Below are positions 32,927 to 44,284 of a stretch of DNA of 64,000 nt, piece after piece. This DNA comes from Pohlia nutans (lineage: Eukaryota > Streptophyta > Bryopsida > Bryales > Mniaceae). Under the pieces are notes generated by a model, which had not been told where the DNA came from, searched no databases, and saw only the letters and a list, made by a program, of their open reading frames with translations. Location: assembly GCA_022496805.1 (NCBI GenBank), contig CM040085.1, forward strand, positions 14,475,811-14,539,810, read 5' to 3'. How positions within the stretch are numbered: the first letter of the stretch is position 1; every line of letters begins with the position of its first letter. The translations under genes and the position numbers were made by a program.

Positions 32927-33282
32927 GTGTTCTAGTACTGGGAGGAAGCCAAAATCTCTTATTTGATGATGGAGTGGATGCCGAAGAATCTAGCCACACA
33001 CAGATTGAGGACGAGCTAAAGAAGGGAAGAAATAAGAACAATGGTGCACTATTTGCATTACATACATGTGGCAATTCCATTGCATGCATTATATGCTTCA
33101 AATAGCCAAAGCGATGTTATACGGTCTTCACATCATGAAGATTGTACACTGAGATTTGAAACCCTCCAATGTGCTAGATTGGGGTGTCATGCACGTACTT
33201 TGAAGCCTGCAAGCACATGTTCGTCTACCAACCCCGGTGTCTCCCCACCAGTAGGTTCTCAATCATCCTTCACCTCATGATT

Positions 33283-34087
33283 CATATAATTCGATCTACA
33301 TGTCACAATAGTCAATAGGGGTGTCAGAGTTCGAGATTATGATGTGAGATTTCAATCACAGGGAGCTCATGTGGATCCATGTGTTGATTCCCCTGTACGT
33401 GAGTCATTTTTCCCTGTGATTTTGAGTTTTGACATGTGTACAAAATCACCTGCTTAAGCTTAGTCACCTATCTGTAGAAGGAAAGTTTTAACATGTGTGG
33501 AGTTCTGAAGCTCAGAGGGGAAAGTGACACTCATAGAGGAATCAACACAGGGAAACCATATGAAACCCATGTGGATTTTACTTTCAAAATCAGATCCAAC
33601 ATGATTATGAAACCAATAATCAATAGCGTGCAAAAGTAGTAGCCCCAACTGTGATATTTGAGTCTTGTTTCCAAACCACGTACCTCCTGTCTTGTTGAAT
33701 TCTTGTCAGACACTGACACCTCCTATTCAAATGCTGAAACTTAGGACTTTCATGTGCTCACTGGAAACGGACCTCAAAGCTCTAAAAATCTAGGATGATT
33801 ATAGATATGAGGTTTCATATAATTAGTGTCTCAAACCAGTCCTGACCAGTTTGATCAGATGGGCATGTGTTAAGTTCAGAGCACAGAAATTGTAACTTTT
33901 AAGTGGCCAGAGCTCTGAAAAGTAGCACTTTCAAGGGACCGGCGATCTATAAACTAGTTCTAACCGGTATAGATTTGAAGTTTTGAGTATAGACAACTGA
34001 AATGGCTATTGAAATCTGTCATTTTAACAAGAAGTAACTAGGTACATTCAATTGAAAACCAACAATTAACCTAAATTGGTAGATACT
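33283..34087. other. Spacer, no gene seen
   Basis: AT-rich. A weak inverted repeat AATCACAGGGA / TCCCTGTGATT lies at 33355-33421. Nothing else supported. Confidence 0.4.
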
Positions 34088-34231
34088 ATCACTACTGGGA
34101 TTTTGGTCTGTAAGGGCTCTACGGTTAAAACGTTGCTTTCTACACTGGGTAACATGTTTTAGAACAATTGCTTAAATGTAGCTTCAGCTACATATATATA
34201 GCTTGTAATAATGCTATGCCTAGGGGCTAAC

Positions 34232-35147
34232 TTAACCCCTAAATTTTTGAGCGACCATATTCTGGTCATTCCACTTTTTGGGCAGCCTCTAGGGACCTCA
34301 TACTTTTAAAATTTTCAATGAAAATTTCAGTGTAGCTTCCAAAAACTACACTCTACATGTCGCACTTCGTTTCATGTCATTCTGATAAGTATTGCAAAAG
34401 TCATAAGCATTTGAAGTTTTTAAAGCGAGATCGGGCAGCAAGAATTTTTTAATTTTTTACTCTTTTTCAAAATTTCTTTTTTGATTCATGATTGGTTGAT
34501 CTTTATCTACAAATGAAGCTTTAAATGTACCCATTCTGAGCAATGGGATAAAAGTTATGAGGAGATCTGTTTTTTGGACAATTTGGACAAAAAAAACTTT
34601 GAAGCTCATTTCTAAACTCAATTTTCAATATTTTTTAATGAAATAAAAGGCACTGGGTGAAGATTTCCAAGTACAACATTCTCACCGTTAAGATTGACAT
34701 TTTACAATTCCATGTCAAACTTATTAATGATTTTCTTTTTCTTTTCACTTTGTACCCACTTCTAGTAATTGTTTTATAAAAAAATTAATATGAGCTTTTT
34801 TCTTACAAGATTTTATATTTGAAGACTTAACTCAATTGTTAACATGGCCTTGCCATTCATTGAATTTCTGACCCATCCAAAAAAAAGATATTAATTTCTA
34901 AAGTTCAAATTTGTCACCAGATTGAACCCCAAAAATCTTCTTTTGCAACTTTGATCCTTATAATCTAAGAATCTAAAGGTCATTTTGCTCTCAAATTTTG
35001 TGCTCACATGAAAATTCAAGTTGGGTATTAGATCTTACAGTTAAATGATGAAAAAACTAAAAAACATATGATTTCTTCTGCAACTTCCAAATGCTGCGTT
35101 TTTCATGGTTTTTTGTGAGAATACGGTCCTGGTCCTTTAGAGGTTAA
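34232..35147. mobile_element. Possible 916-bp TTAACCCC-end element nested in the CACTA
   Basis: Begins TTAACCCCTAAATTTTTGAG and ends CCTTTAGAGGTTAA. Interior AT-rich with no coding. The TIR is short, so this is a tentative member of the TTAACCCC superfamily. Confidence 0.4.
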
Positions 35148-35953
35148 GCTATGTTTGTGCACTTAGCTACATTTACGCTCCTAAGATATTTTGGTGTTTT
35201 TGTGAAGATGGGAACGATCACTCAAAGCGCCACATGGCATGGGAACAATGCTAAAATTATACAAGAATGGGATGCCCTTATGGACTTACTGGATTTGGAG
35301 CAAGTGTAAACTTGTACAAGATTTTACTTTTGACCATACATGAATTCTTATTAATAGCAATATTGTAATCTTTTCCTTTTACTATATGTTAAAATATTTT
35401 ATGTTGGGTAAGAAGATTTTCTTCAGTGAAATGTAAAACATATTAGCTCTGCTAATAAAAGTAATACAAGTTCATTGTATATGCATGCCACGTGTTAGGC
35501 AATGATTTGTCGAATGTTAACAGTGAGTATCATTATGCCATTATAGAGTGCACAAGATCACCAATTTTTACGCTCTACATGATCCAAAATAGCCGAATAC
35601 ATCAATTGAGCCAATTAACAGAAGACACATGTCATTCTTTGATGTGCGTAATGATTTCCATTTTGGATTGAAGAATGTACAGTATAATTTTAGCTTGAAT
35701 TTGGAGGAGGTTATTTGAGGAATATCAAACACCCAATACAAAATAGCATTGTTCACAGTTTGTATGCAATGGTCGTCTTTGTTTTTTATCACTCATATCT
35801 CAATTCATTCACAGCCTAACATGTACACAATTTTCTATTGAAACTTTGTATTCAAATGAACCACTTATCTCTACTGATAACTATTGTTGTTAATATCAAC
35901 TGTATGAACCTCTAAATGAAGCTGCCAGTTTGAGAAACTCTTGTCGACATTAA
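35148..35953. other. CACTA interior spacer, no gene seen
   Basis: AT-rich, lies between a nested element and the 3' end of the TNPA-like pseudogene. Confidence 0.4.
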
Positions 35954-37537
35954 TCATGATTGGTCGGAGCTGGAGTTCAAATGGACTCGGTGCTCGCTAT
36001 CTTCATAACTGTGTTCATCAAATTCATGTTCATCCTCACTCTTGTTTCCACTTGAGCCGCTATTTGCGGGAATACCTTCCTCTTCTTCTTCGTCGTCTGA
36101 AGACGTGGCGGCGTCGCGGCGATATCCTCGCTCTCTGATGCTTATTTTTCCCCATTTGTATTTTTCTTTGTGAACAACCGCTTCTTGGAACACCTCTGCA
36201 GCAGGGAGTCCACCACTTCTGCCAACTCCTGAACGAGGGTCTTCCCAGTTGTTGTTTTTCTTGCGTAGATGTGCTCAATTAAAGCTGGAACTCCGTTTCT
36301 CTTGGCATATGCGATTTTCTCATTTTTTGGTAGTCTCGATTCTTGAAAATTCGTCTACCTGTAACCAGCCACACTAATCCTGTACAATTAAATAGACCTC
36401 AGTTGTCTTGAAAGTGAGATCTTGTCTTCACCCACCCATAGAAATGAGATCTTGTATGTTAGACATTGGGATCTACTTCACCCATCAAGTCACACTTATA
36501 GTCCTAGTACTCTCTATCTACATACTTAGAATATGTACATACTAACTAGACTTCTACTTTGGTGTTCTAACTAACTTAGAATCGTAAACGTTTGGTCTAT
36601 TAGTTACCTCATAAGTAACTAAATTACTATATGAATAACTTAGTCATAGACACTTGGTCTATTAGTTCCCTTATAAGTAACTTAATTCCAACAATTTCAA
36701 TATAAGTAACTTAATTCTAACAAATACCAAATGAAAAATTTTAAATTTCTTACAAATTTAACTATTAGCTTCTTCACTCCCTGTGGACCAAGCTTGTGCG
36801 TGAACCTTTTGCGACAGGTCCTCTCATTTGCAACAAATCTACACTTATCAGCTTCTTCCTGGTATTTTGGATCACTCAATGAATCATAGATGGCATTTCA
36901 AGCCTCCAAAGTACATCCCACTGGCACTGGTACACTATTTTTATTGTTACACTTTTCAATCCTCTTTCGTAGCCTCATTTTCCTTTCTTTCAGGTTGTTA
37001 CGGATCTGAGCCATGACATATTTGCCCTCCCAATTACCGAGATACAATTGTCTTAACCTATATTTGAAATGACTCTTCAAGGTATCATCTTGTTGCCCCC
37101 ACTCAACATACCACTCAAACATCATCTTCACCCTGTCAAATGCAAACTGACTCAAATGCTCCCGATAGATCGAGACCCACTGGTTACAACTGCTCGTTCA
37201 ACTCAACGGGGGTTATATCTTTCACTAACTCCCATGTGCCCAAAGACAACATCTGAGCATGTTATGGATTTTGATTTTACAGGAACTGTGCATGAGTCTG
37301 TAAAGACGACCCTTCTACCATTATCTTTCTTACCAGTACTAACAAGTTTCGGCATAGACGGGTCCAGGAGGTCCACCTTGTTGTTTGAGGACATACCTTT
37401 GGAGCTTTCAGGGGGCTTGGGAAAGTGGTCTTCCTGTAAAATCCCGTCGACCTCAGTTTCTCCGCTTCCAGCTTTTGGATGCACCAGTTCAACTCGTCAA
37501 TATGCCTTTGCGTAGCAAGCTGTTCTACTTCTTGCAT
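35954..37537 (-). pseudogene. TNPA-like (Transposase_24 type) pseudogene of the CACTA
   Basis: Minus strand. The core 37155-36740 reads MMFEWYVEWGQQDDTLKSHF, RLRQLYLGNWEGKYVM, then after one in-frame TGA (near 36900, where Trp is expected) NAIYDSLSDPKYQEEADKCR and a THKLGPQG-like end. This follows the plant transposase 24 layout (helical RNA/DNA-binding region, W-x8-W-x-N-like block, Lys/Arg-rich). Upstream pieces (37537-37203) and a downstream very acidic tail (SSDDEEEEEGIPANSGSSGN, 36090-35954) flank it. TNPA-class proteins bind subterminal repeats of CACTA elements. Multiple frame changes show it is dead. It is divergent from the TNP2 relic, an uncommon arrangement. Confidence 0.55.
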
Positions 37538-38179
37538 GTCCTTCTCTTTCGATACAGAAGTTTTTTTCTTCTTTGAGGTAGACCCTTCACCTACTGCTGT
37601 AGTTTTTTGGGCTTTGAAATTTCTATCCTGTAATGAAATAAAAAAGGGTATTAGAATTCTGCTGCATACTTACTAGAGTTTGATATTTTGCATTATGAAA
37701 AAACAAACATGGATTTAGAAGAAAGATAAAATTAAAATCTAACCTTAGTAGCATCTTGCAGGATTTTAGTAGTGTCGGCAGGGGAGAGGCTTCAAAATCA
37801 GTGTTGAATCAGGACGTTAAAGGGTTAACTGTTTCTCAACATATTCTTCTACTTTTTCAAGGGTATTCCACAAATTGTTCTACGCTGCATGTCCATTCAT
37901 CTAGTAATTAAGTGATAACATAGTTAACAATTTTGCAAAATCTAGTGGCAATGCAAACCAAGGTATTGAGCATTGTAGATCACATGCAGTGACTCTTTCT
38001 TTTTGAATGTTGTGTGCAGCATTTAAAGATCTTTCATTTCATTGACCCTAGGCACGTGGAATAGAATGTGGCAGCAACATTATTTAAAACTTTTTCCAAC
38101 CACAAAGGTACAAAATCATATTCGCATCTAGTGAGGCATGCTATGCAAGACATGAAGTTGTATGGTCTGTACGATATGT
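37538..38179. other. Divergent spacer between the CACTA pseudogenes
   Basis: No frame supported. Around 37825 a CGTTAAAGGGTTAA sequence looks like the end of a TTAACCC-type MITE without an obvious partner. Confidence 0.35.
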
Positions 38180-39909
38180 GGCACAAAGAAGTTGGCGTGA
38201 ATTAATCAATTAAAAGGGTTAGATGAAATATACATATGCGGAGGCGGATTGGATATGGAGCACAAAGGAATATGATGAAATTATCGATTTGATCAGTAGT
38301 ATCAAGATGCCCACATGCTATGGTTCTAGCTTCCAGTACAAATTCAACAACAGAAAGATTATTGGAATAAAGACACATGACTATTACAACCTCCTGCATG
38401 ACATATTACCCATTGCCATCCGTGGCACTCTGACGGAAGGAATCCAAGATATAGTGTATTGACTAGGTGCACTGTTTCATTGGCTCTGCTCCAAAGAAAT
38501 TAAAAAAGAAGACATTTCCAAAAAAATCGAGAAGGCAGCTGAGGTGTTATGCTTGATAGAAGCTCATTTGCTACCTACTATTTATAACATCTAGTTTCAC
38601 CTCATTTACCATCTGATCGAAGAAGTGAAACTTTGTAGATTTGTTTCATCCCAATGGATGTACTTTGTAGAACACTACATGTGTGAACTAAAAGACTAGG
38701 TTCGTCAACGTACGAGACCTGAGGGGTTGATGGCAAAAGGATATATTGTCATAAAGGACATGCATTTCGTTAGTGATTACGTCCAACGCTTGTACAAGAA
38801 TGTACCCACTTGTGTTGTGGAAGTGAGTAGAAGACCCAAAAGTTACTGGTATAGTACTGCCAAAGATCCAGACGTTTGAGATTATGAAGCCGTACTTTCG
38901 AGAGTAAGCTCATCATTTTTTGATACTCGATGCACCATGTATGGAGAAGTGGCGAGCACAGTACGAAGATGAGTAGAGTGAAAATTCTAATATCTTGAGC
39001 TTGACTTAGTGGTGTTTACCCGTTGTCAAGAGGGCAATGGAAAATTTATAAAGAATGCGTTCATTAAATGGAGCTTGATATTGCCATTTGCCTAGGAGAG
39101 AAGGCAGAGTTTTTTTGGCATGTTGGGCGTACGGTCGTCATTTTAGAGTCAAGTCAAGGGACCTAAACAGAAAAACGACCTTTGACACTGGGATTTATGC
39201 TTTCTATAACGTGGAAGGAGATAAAACGCAATATTATGGTTACGTTGAGTTACTGATTGATCGTTTGGATTTTGATATCTTTGAGACAATTCTTATTCGT
39301 GGGCACTGGTACAATAGTATTGTTCGACGTGGCCAAACTGGTACTTTATTCACCAATGACTGTGGGTTTAACCGCATAAAAATAGGGTCATTTTTATCTA
39401 GTACTCTTTTAGGGGACGAACCTTTCGTATTTCCTAAAGATGCAGTCCAAATTTTCTATGTTAGGGACAAGATTCATGAGGGATGGCAACTTGTTGTTGA
39501 AGTTGAGGCAAGGTCAAAATTAGTGTACTATAAATGGAGTGCGTACGCTAATAATATGGATGATAGCGACCTTTTTGGTAGTGAGGATGAGGGTATTGCC
39601 GCGAGTCCTGTGGCTGCAGTCGAAAGTGAAGATCAAAGGAGGAATTTCGTTTCAGTCCAAGCAAACGACAAAGCATGGAAAGAAGTTGTTGGTCTTCAGT
39701 CATCCAAAGGTGAAGGAGACAAAGATAATGCAAAGGATTCTGATGAGAAGTTTTATTCCAATGATGACAAGGAGTCGTTAGCTAGAAGACAACATGCAGG
39801 TGAAGCTTTTGCAGATTATGAGGATGAAAAGCTACAGGACCTAGAGAGCAACAGGGAGTTTGAACTTTTACCTGTCATAAAATCTTGCTTAATGTTAGTT
39901 GCCCCGTAA
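38180..39909 (+). pseudogene. TNP2-type CACTA transposase, C-terminal part (DUF4218-DUF4216)
   Basis: 38223-38860 reads YDEIIDLISSIKMPTCYGSS, IKTHDYYNLLHDILPIAIRG, then, after TGA at 38461, LGALFHWLCSKEI, and later FHLIYHLIEEVKL, SSQWMYFVEHYMCELKD and VRQRTRPEGLMAKGYIV. This is the DUF4218 pattern of plant TNP2 proteins (KSHD-x2-LLQQ-LP-AIRG, CSK, HL-x-EV-LCGP, RWMYPFER, VRNR-RPEG). Three in-frame stops (38461, about 38593, about 38698) and no frame change interrupt it. 39088-39909 is a 273-aa open frame with the DUF4216 pattern (YYGYVELLIDRLDF, RGHWYNS, DEPFVFPKDAVQIFYVRDK) and an acidic tail. The DDE core that should lie upstream is missing. Dead as an enzyme; the 3' frame is still open. 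Confidence 0.8.
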
Positions 39910-40204
39910 ATGATATTTGCAGCGTCAAAGGTGAGTTGAAGCAAATTCTTCCCACTTACATTTAACGCTAATTCACTTCTTCACCATTTTCTGACTTTGT
40001 GAGTTGTAAAATTCTTTCTTCACCTCTAGCCTCCTAATCAAAACACTCTCACAAAGAACGCAAATCAATCACCTAATTACAGAATAAAAATTAAAAGAGA
40101 GTAAAAGAGATATACCTCTTTAATTAATTCCAGGTTCTTGTATAGTTTTGTTGATTTGGAACTATAGATTCTTGCAATGAGATTATTTGAATTTTGAAAA
40201 GATG

Positions 40205-40615
40205 AATCATAACTTAAACTAGGAGGGATGTTTTGACTTGATGTATGAATAAAACTTGTACATTATGAATTTTAGATTCTATCCATACAGTTACATCTAT
40301 GATTGCTATCACCAATATTTTGTATTAAATTTGAAACTTAAAATTCAAAATTCTCTTATAATATTGATAATCTCCTAGTGGATGAAATTTGTTGTGATGA
40401 GTTGAAATGTAATGTAATACTTTATATGTAGTGATTTTTGGAGATATTTTGGTTTGCTTAATTTTATGAGTTGGATTTTCAAGAGCACTTTTGAACTAAG
40501 ATCTTACAATGTTTTGGGGAATCACTTCAACATCAAATGAGACATAATTTTTTTCACAAATCATCCCCTTTCTAATTGGTTCACACATGCATGATGCTAA
40601 CTTCCCATATCTAGG
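40205..40615 (+). mobile_element. Half-copy of the 48.8-kb palindromic element
   Basis: Shares long stretches with the left arm of 48821-49855 (GTACATTATGAATTTTAGAT, TCTATCCATACRGTTA, CAAATCATCCCCTTTCTAAT, ACACATGCATGAWGCTAACT). A single arm, inserted in the CACTA element. Confidence 0.8.
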
Positions 40616-40651
40616 TATTTACTTTAAAAGTATGTAGGCATTTTACTTTAA

Positions 40652-40735
40652 AAGTAAATATCACTTGTGTCACTAATGTCACTAACCTCTATTTTTAGAG
40701 TTGATGACATTAGTCACACAAGTGATATTTACTTT
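40652..40735. repeat. 84-bp near-perfect hairpin
   Basis: AAAAGTAAATATCACTTGTG with TCACTAATGTCA pairs with TGACATTAGTCACACAAGTG and ATATTTACTTTT, a stem of about 32 bp and a loop of about 20. Directly right of the half-copy element. Probably a small foldback MITE. Confidence 0.7.
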
Positions 40736-42070
40736 TCTCATGAACTATACTTATTATAGTATTTAGTTTGAGATGCAGTAATTGTTTTATAATGACTAAA
40801 TTTTTTACGTGGAATGAATACTTTTACCAAGTATGTTTATAAATGTTCTCCTACATGAGTAGTACCAAAATCTGCAACCTTAGTAAAAAAATTTGCCTTG
40901 CGTAAAAAGTTATAGCCTTGATAAAATAGTTAGTTTGGCTCAAGCTAAATACTATAATGGGTGTAGTACCCAAGCTACCAGTTCATATGTGCTCTGATCA
41001 TACATTCATACAACATGTGATTTTTGCCACTTATGTTTATAAAACTAAAATTAAAATCTCATATTAGAAAATAATAGACATAACTTGCGATCACTGGGTG
41101 AATTGAATTCATAACGATTGGTGGTTCACGTACTGCACAAGCATGTTTGTATCTTTGTAATTCCTTGTAGATCAGGTATTTATTTTTAGATTATTATTAT
41201 TATTAATTATTAGTATTGTAATTGCATCCCAATATGACTTATGTCAGTGTTAGAGTCAAATCAAAGTAATTTCAGTAACGGTCTTCTGGAAGGTAATATG
41301 TGCTAAATGTTGCTAGATTGCAATAATATTAACGGTCATGAGAATTCCAAGGGCTGAGGATATCTGCAACACATAAAGATCTCCTGAATGATGTTTAAGT
41401 GAAATGTTTCCTTCTAAAATCAAAGTCCTTCCCGCCACTGATTGTCACTCTTAAAGCTTGCTCTACTATGGGCTTTAAAAGCAAGTTTTGCATTACGGTT
41501 CTAAGATAGCCCCATACAGCTTTCCCTAGTTCATGTGTCAGTAATATGTGTAGGCCATTCCTCAATCTCTGCCTTGCAGTACATGATTTTCTATTGTATG
41601 CCGGTTTCCAACAAGGGACATCATTTGTAGCGGCAATGGCATTATGGACCAAGGAGGAGCAAGAGTTGAAGTTCAAAGAAGCTAAGTTGTCATGGTGACT
41701 CTTTCAAAGGAATATGAAGAGGAGTAAGTAGCGATGGCGAGAACGACATGCATGGATGAATGATAGCCGTGACGATAAGAAAAGAGACCTTTGTTCATAT
41801 GTAGATAATAACATCATCTTGGACTTCATATGACCTAGTATGTTTTCTGGTCTCAAGCAAGAAGACTAAGTCGAGATGTTGTTGAAGATGAGGCTACTTA
41901 GCAAATTGTGGCTGCATGTGGTAGATGATAGTGAGAATATGCACAATCACATGATGTTTTTGACACAAGAACTATGCAATGAAGAATTGAAGGTAGCTCC
42001 TCAAAGGTTCAAATATTGGCCTCTACGTTATGGATGCAAGCCGCTATAATCAATATTTTCTAAACATATT
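40736..42070. other. CACTA 3' interior, unassigned
   Basis: AT-rich to 41380, then a better-composed stretch (41395-42060) with one 93-aa minus frame and broken plus frames. No family recognised. It may be remains of a captured or internal CACTA exon. Confidence 0.35.
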
Positions 42071-42376
42071 TTTTTAATGAAAGAGTTATTACTGCTCTTG
42101 TTGTCAACTACAATGTGTCAATGTTTGAAGTGCATACATTCTGACACATGTCACCACGCTGATACATGTAGCTTCGTAGGAGATAAAGATCAAGGTCTTG
42201 GGAACATGGCGGATATGACGCCAGGTCCAGACGTAGCTTCAAGATTCATAAACGTAGTAGAAAGGTGGCTTTTTCTTTTTCCAAAACCAACCATAGTTTT
42301 TTTTACAATTACGTAGTTAGTTTTAAAACCATAGCTTTTTTGAGGTAGCTTTCGGCGTAACATTCTAGTAGTGTAT

Positions 42377-43493
42377 GTACAAACTACAAAGTCCCACAAT
42401 CGGCATACATTTTTCAGGTAGGCTCTTGTTCAAATATTGTCATAATCTAGAGGAGCATATAAGTTTAGTCTAAATAATATCTAGGAGTTGCTTGTCTCTT
42501 GTATATGTCAACATTCATGTTTTTTTTTTAAAAAGGAATTAAGAAACTTTGTATACTTTCAATAAAGTTTGATTTAGCTCCAAGTTTTTGAGTGTTGTCA
42601 CATAATCATTATGTTTTTAATTTGAAAAAAACTCTTAATTCAATTAAAGTCAACATCACCTCTAAAAACACAATTGAAAATTGAACTAAAATGGTTGTTT
42701 TTGCACTTCAAAAATTTATCAAGAATGCATTTGGATGACTAGCTAGCATTCAACTTTGGTATACATAAACTATACATGAGCCTTCAAACATTGGCAATTT
42801 AAAAATATTTCTAAAAATACTTTTTACAATATAATAGTATTAGGAGTCCAAAAAAAATTAGTTGTACAATGTATTATTTTCGTCAAAAAATTTTAAGTAA
42901 TTATATTTAACAAAAAGAATCCACAAAAATTCACATAATACACTTTCAGCATATAAAAACATCCTATAATTTTTCAAACTATTTGATTGATTTTTTACAA
43001 TGTAATATAGGAATCAAAGATCTTAACGCATGTGGTTTACATTGACTACATTGAGTGCTCTCCCTGAGATTCTCATGTCATTTCTTAAAATGCCTACTCT
43101 GCATAATAACAGTCCCTTACATTCTTCCCATAACATTCTATATTATAGAGATTTCTTCCCTTCTATGACATATCATTAGAAAATGGAACATCCCTCTCCA
43201 GGATACTTGAACTCAATAGGGATTTTAATTGAATTGGTCACTTGATTGGTCATTGACACCTTAGTGAATTATGTGTGGACTTAGAGTCCCCATTATATTT
43301 GTAGGAGGCAAAGGAGATCCTCCTATATTATAGATCTAACCCAATTTTATCTAATATTTCCATTGTTGGTAGGGCATTGAATTGCAATTGGAAATCAACG
43401 TGATCACATATTGAATTGACAATAAGTACACAAATTGCTCAATATTAATGAGGTGATACAATGAAACATTTTTGCCATATCTTGTTTACATTT

Positions 43494-43495
<2 letters not shown>
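42377..43495. other. AT-rich spacer, no gene seen
   Basis: No coding or repeat signal beyond A/T runs. Confidence 0.45.

Positions 43496-43541
<46 letters not shown>
43496..43541. repeat. (TA)n microsatellite
   Basis: About 22 uninterrupted TA units. Confidence 0.95.
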
Positions 43542-43545
<4 letters not shown>

Positions 43546-43994
43546 ACTTACTGCAATCCCAAAGCATGCTTGTAACATGATTATTTTAATTGTAAAATTC
43601 TATTTTGACCAAAAAAAACAGTATAATATTTTCATTAATTTTAATTTAAAAAATTAGATATCAAGTATTCCTTCAAAATAGATTCCAAACATTCAACAAT
43701 TTCAAAAGCAATAGAGTTTGTGTTGAACCTACACTAGTACTCATACACATACTGACACGGAACACTACAAGGATTGTGAAGAGAAGAAGTGTTTGGTGAC
43801 CCAGGCACTGCAGACTTGTCCTCTGGTAATATGAAGGAACTGGGTTTGTAGGAATATCATTTCAAAGTTGATTGATGGTGAAGCACTCACGACGTCATTC
43901 AAGGCATAAATTTTGTGTTCTAATGAGAGGATACCAAACCTTCTTCAATAATAAAACCTTTAATTATTTCACTCATACAAGTCCTTGTTTCATA

Positions 43995-44229
43995 CTCCCT
44001 CTGTTTCATAATAAGAGTCCACATTTTTAGCATTTTTCTTTTCTTAGTTTTTGTCCTATGTTTTATACTTCAAAATGTGAGCACTTTCCGCTTGAAATAG
44101 GGCAAACAATGACAGTGACACAAAAACTACATACTACTATTAAAAATAGCCCATTTTTTGTATATTGAGATGACTCTTTTTGGTTGAAACATGCCACAAA
44201 AGTGGACTCTTATTATGAAACAAAGGAAG
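43995..44229. mobile_element. Stowaway MITE (Tc1/mariner)
   Basis: 235 bp with the classic end CTCCCTCTGTTTCATAATAA and its complement TTATTATGAAACAAAGGAAG, flanked by TA (43993-43994, 44230-44231). TIRs match for about 30 bp. Confidence 0.92.
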
Positions 44230-44284
44230 TAAGACTTAGAAAATAACACCAAAGATCTTACTTCACGAGTTTTCTTAGGAAACT

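Larger units (their letters stand above)
31657..33282 (+). pseudogene. Protein-kinase pseudogene split by a MITE
   Basis: Three pieces in kinase order. 31957-32095 encodes a glycine-loop-like MLGKGGQAKAFSDV and the helix-C-like KESRLLHRCKHPQIVE; the Val-Ala-Lys strand between them is gone. 32927-33100 encodes LVLGGSQNLLFDDGVDAEES and GALFALHTCGNSIACIICFK. 33104-33170 encodes AMLYGLHIMKIVH, a TGA, then DLKPSNVLDW: the catalytic loop HRDLKPSN with Arg CGA changed to TGA. A helical VVQKLEDLMKKLSTTDRK segment upstream (31657-31860) may be the former N terminus. A MITE sits at 32112-32355 directly after the helix-C part. Plant Ser/Thr kinases of this look occur alone or fused to NBS-LRR proteins in non-seed plants, which fits the LRR gene in the window, but that link is inference. 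Non-functional. Confidence 0.65.
34091..42373. mobile_element. Decayed 8.3-kb CACTA (En/Spm) transposon
   Basis: Left end CACTACTGGGATTTTGG at 34091, right end CATTCTAGTAGTG at 42373; the outer 12 bp are inverted (CACTACTRGRAT) and TAT is duplicated (34088-34090 and 42374-42376). Between them lie a TNP2-type pseudogene (+) and a Transposase_24-type pseudogene (-), as expected for CACTA coding capacity. AGCTA-rich subterminal motifs are seen at both ends. Later insertions are nested inside it. Short TIRs make the exact pairing of ends less than certain, but coding content, TIR and duplication agree. Confidence 0.75.

Noticed and set aside
38223..38462. Intact small gene of 79 aa
   Set aside because: It is one stop-free piece of a longer DUF4218 frame that continues beyond the TGA in the same frame.
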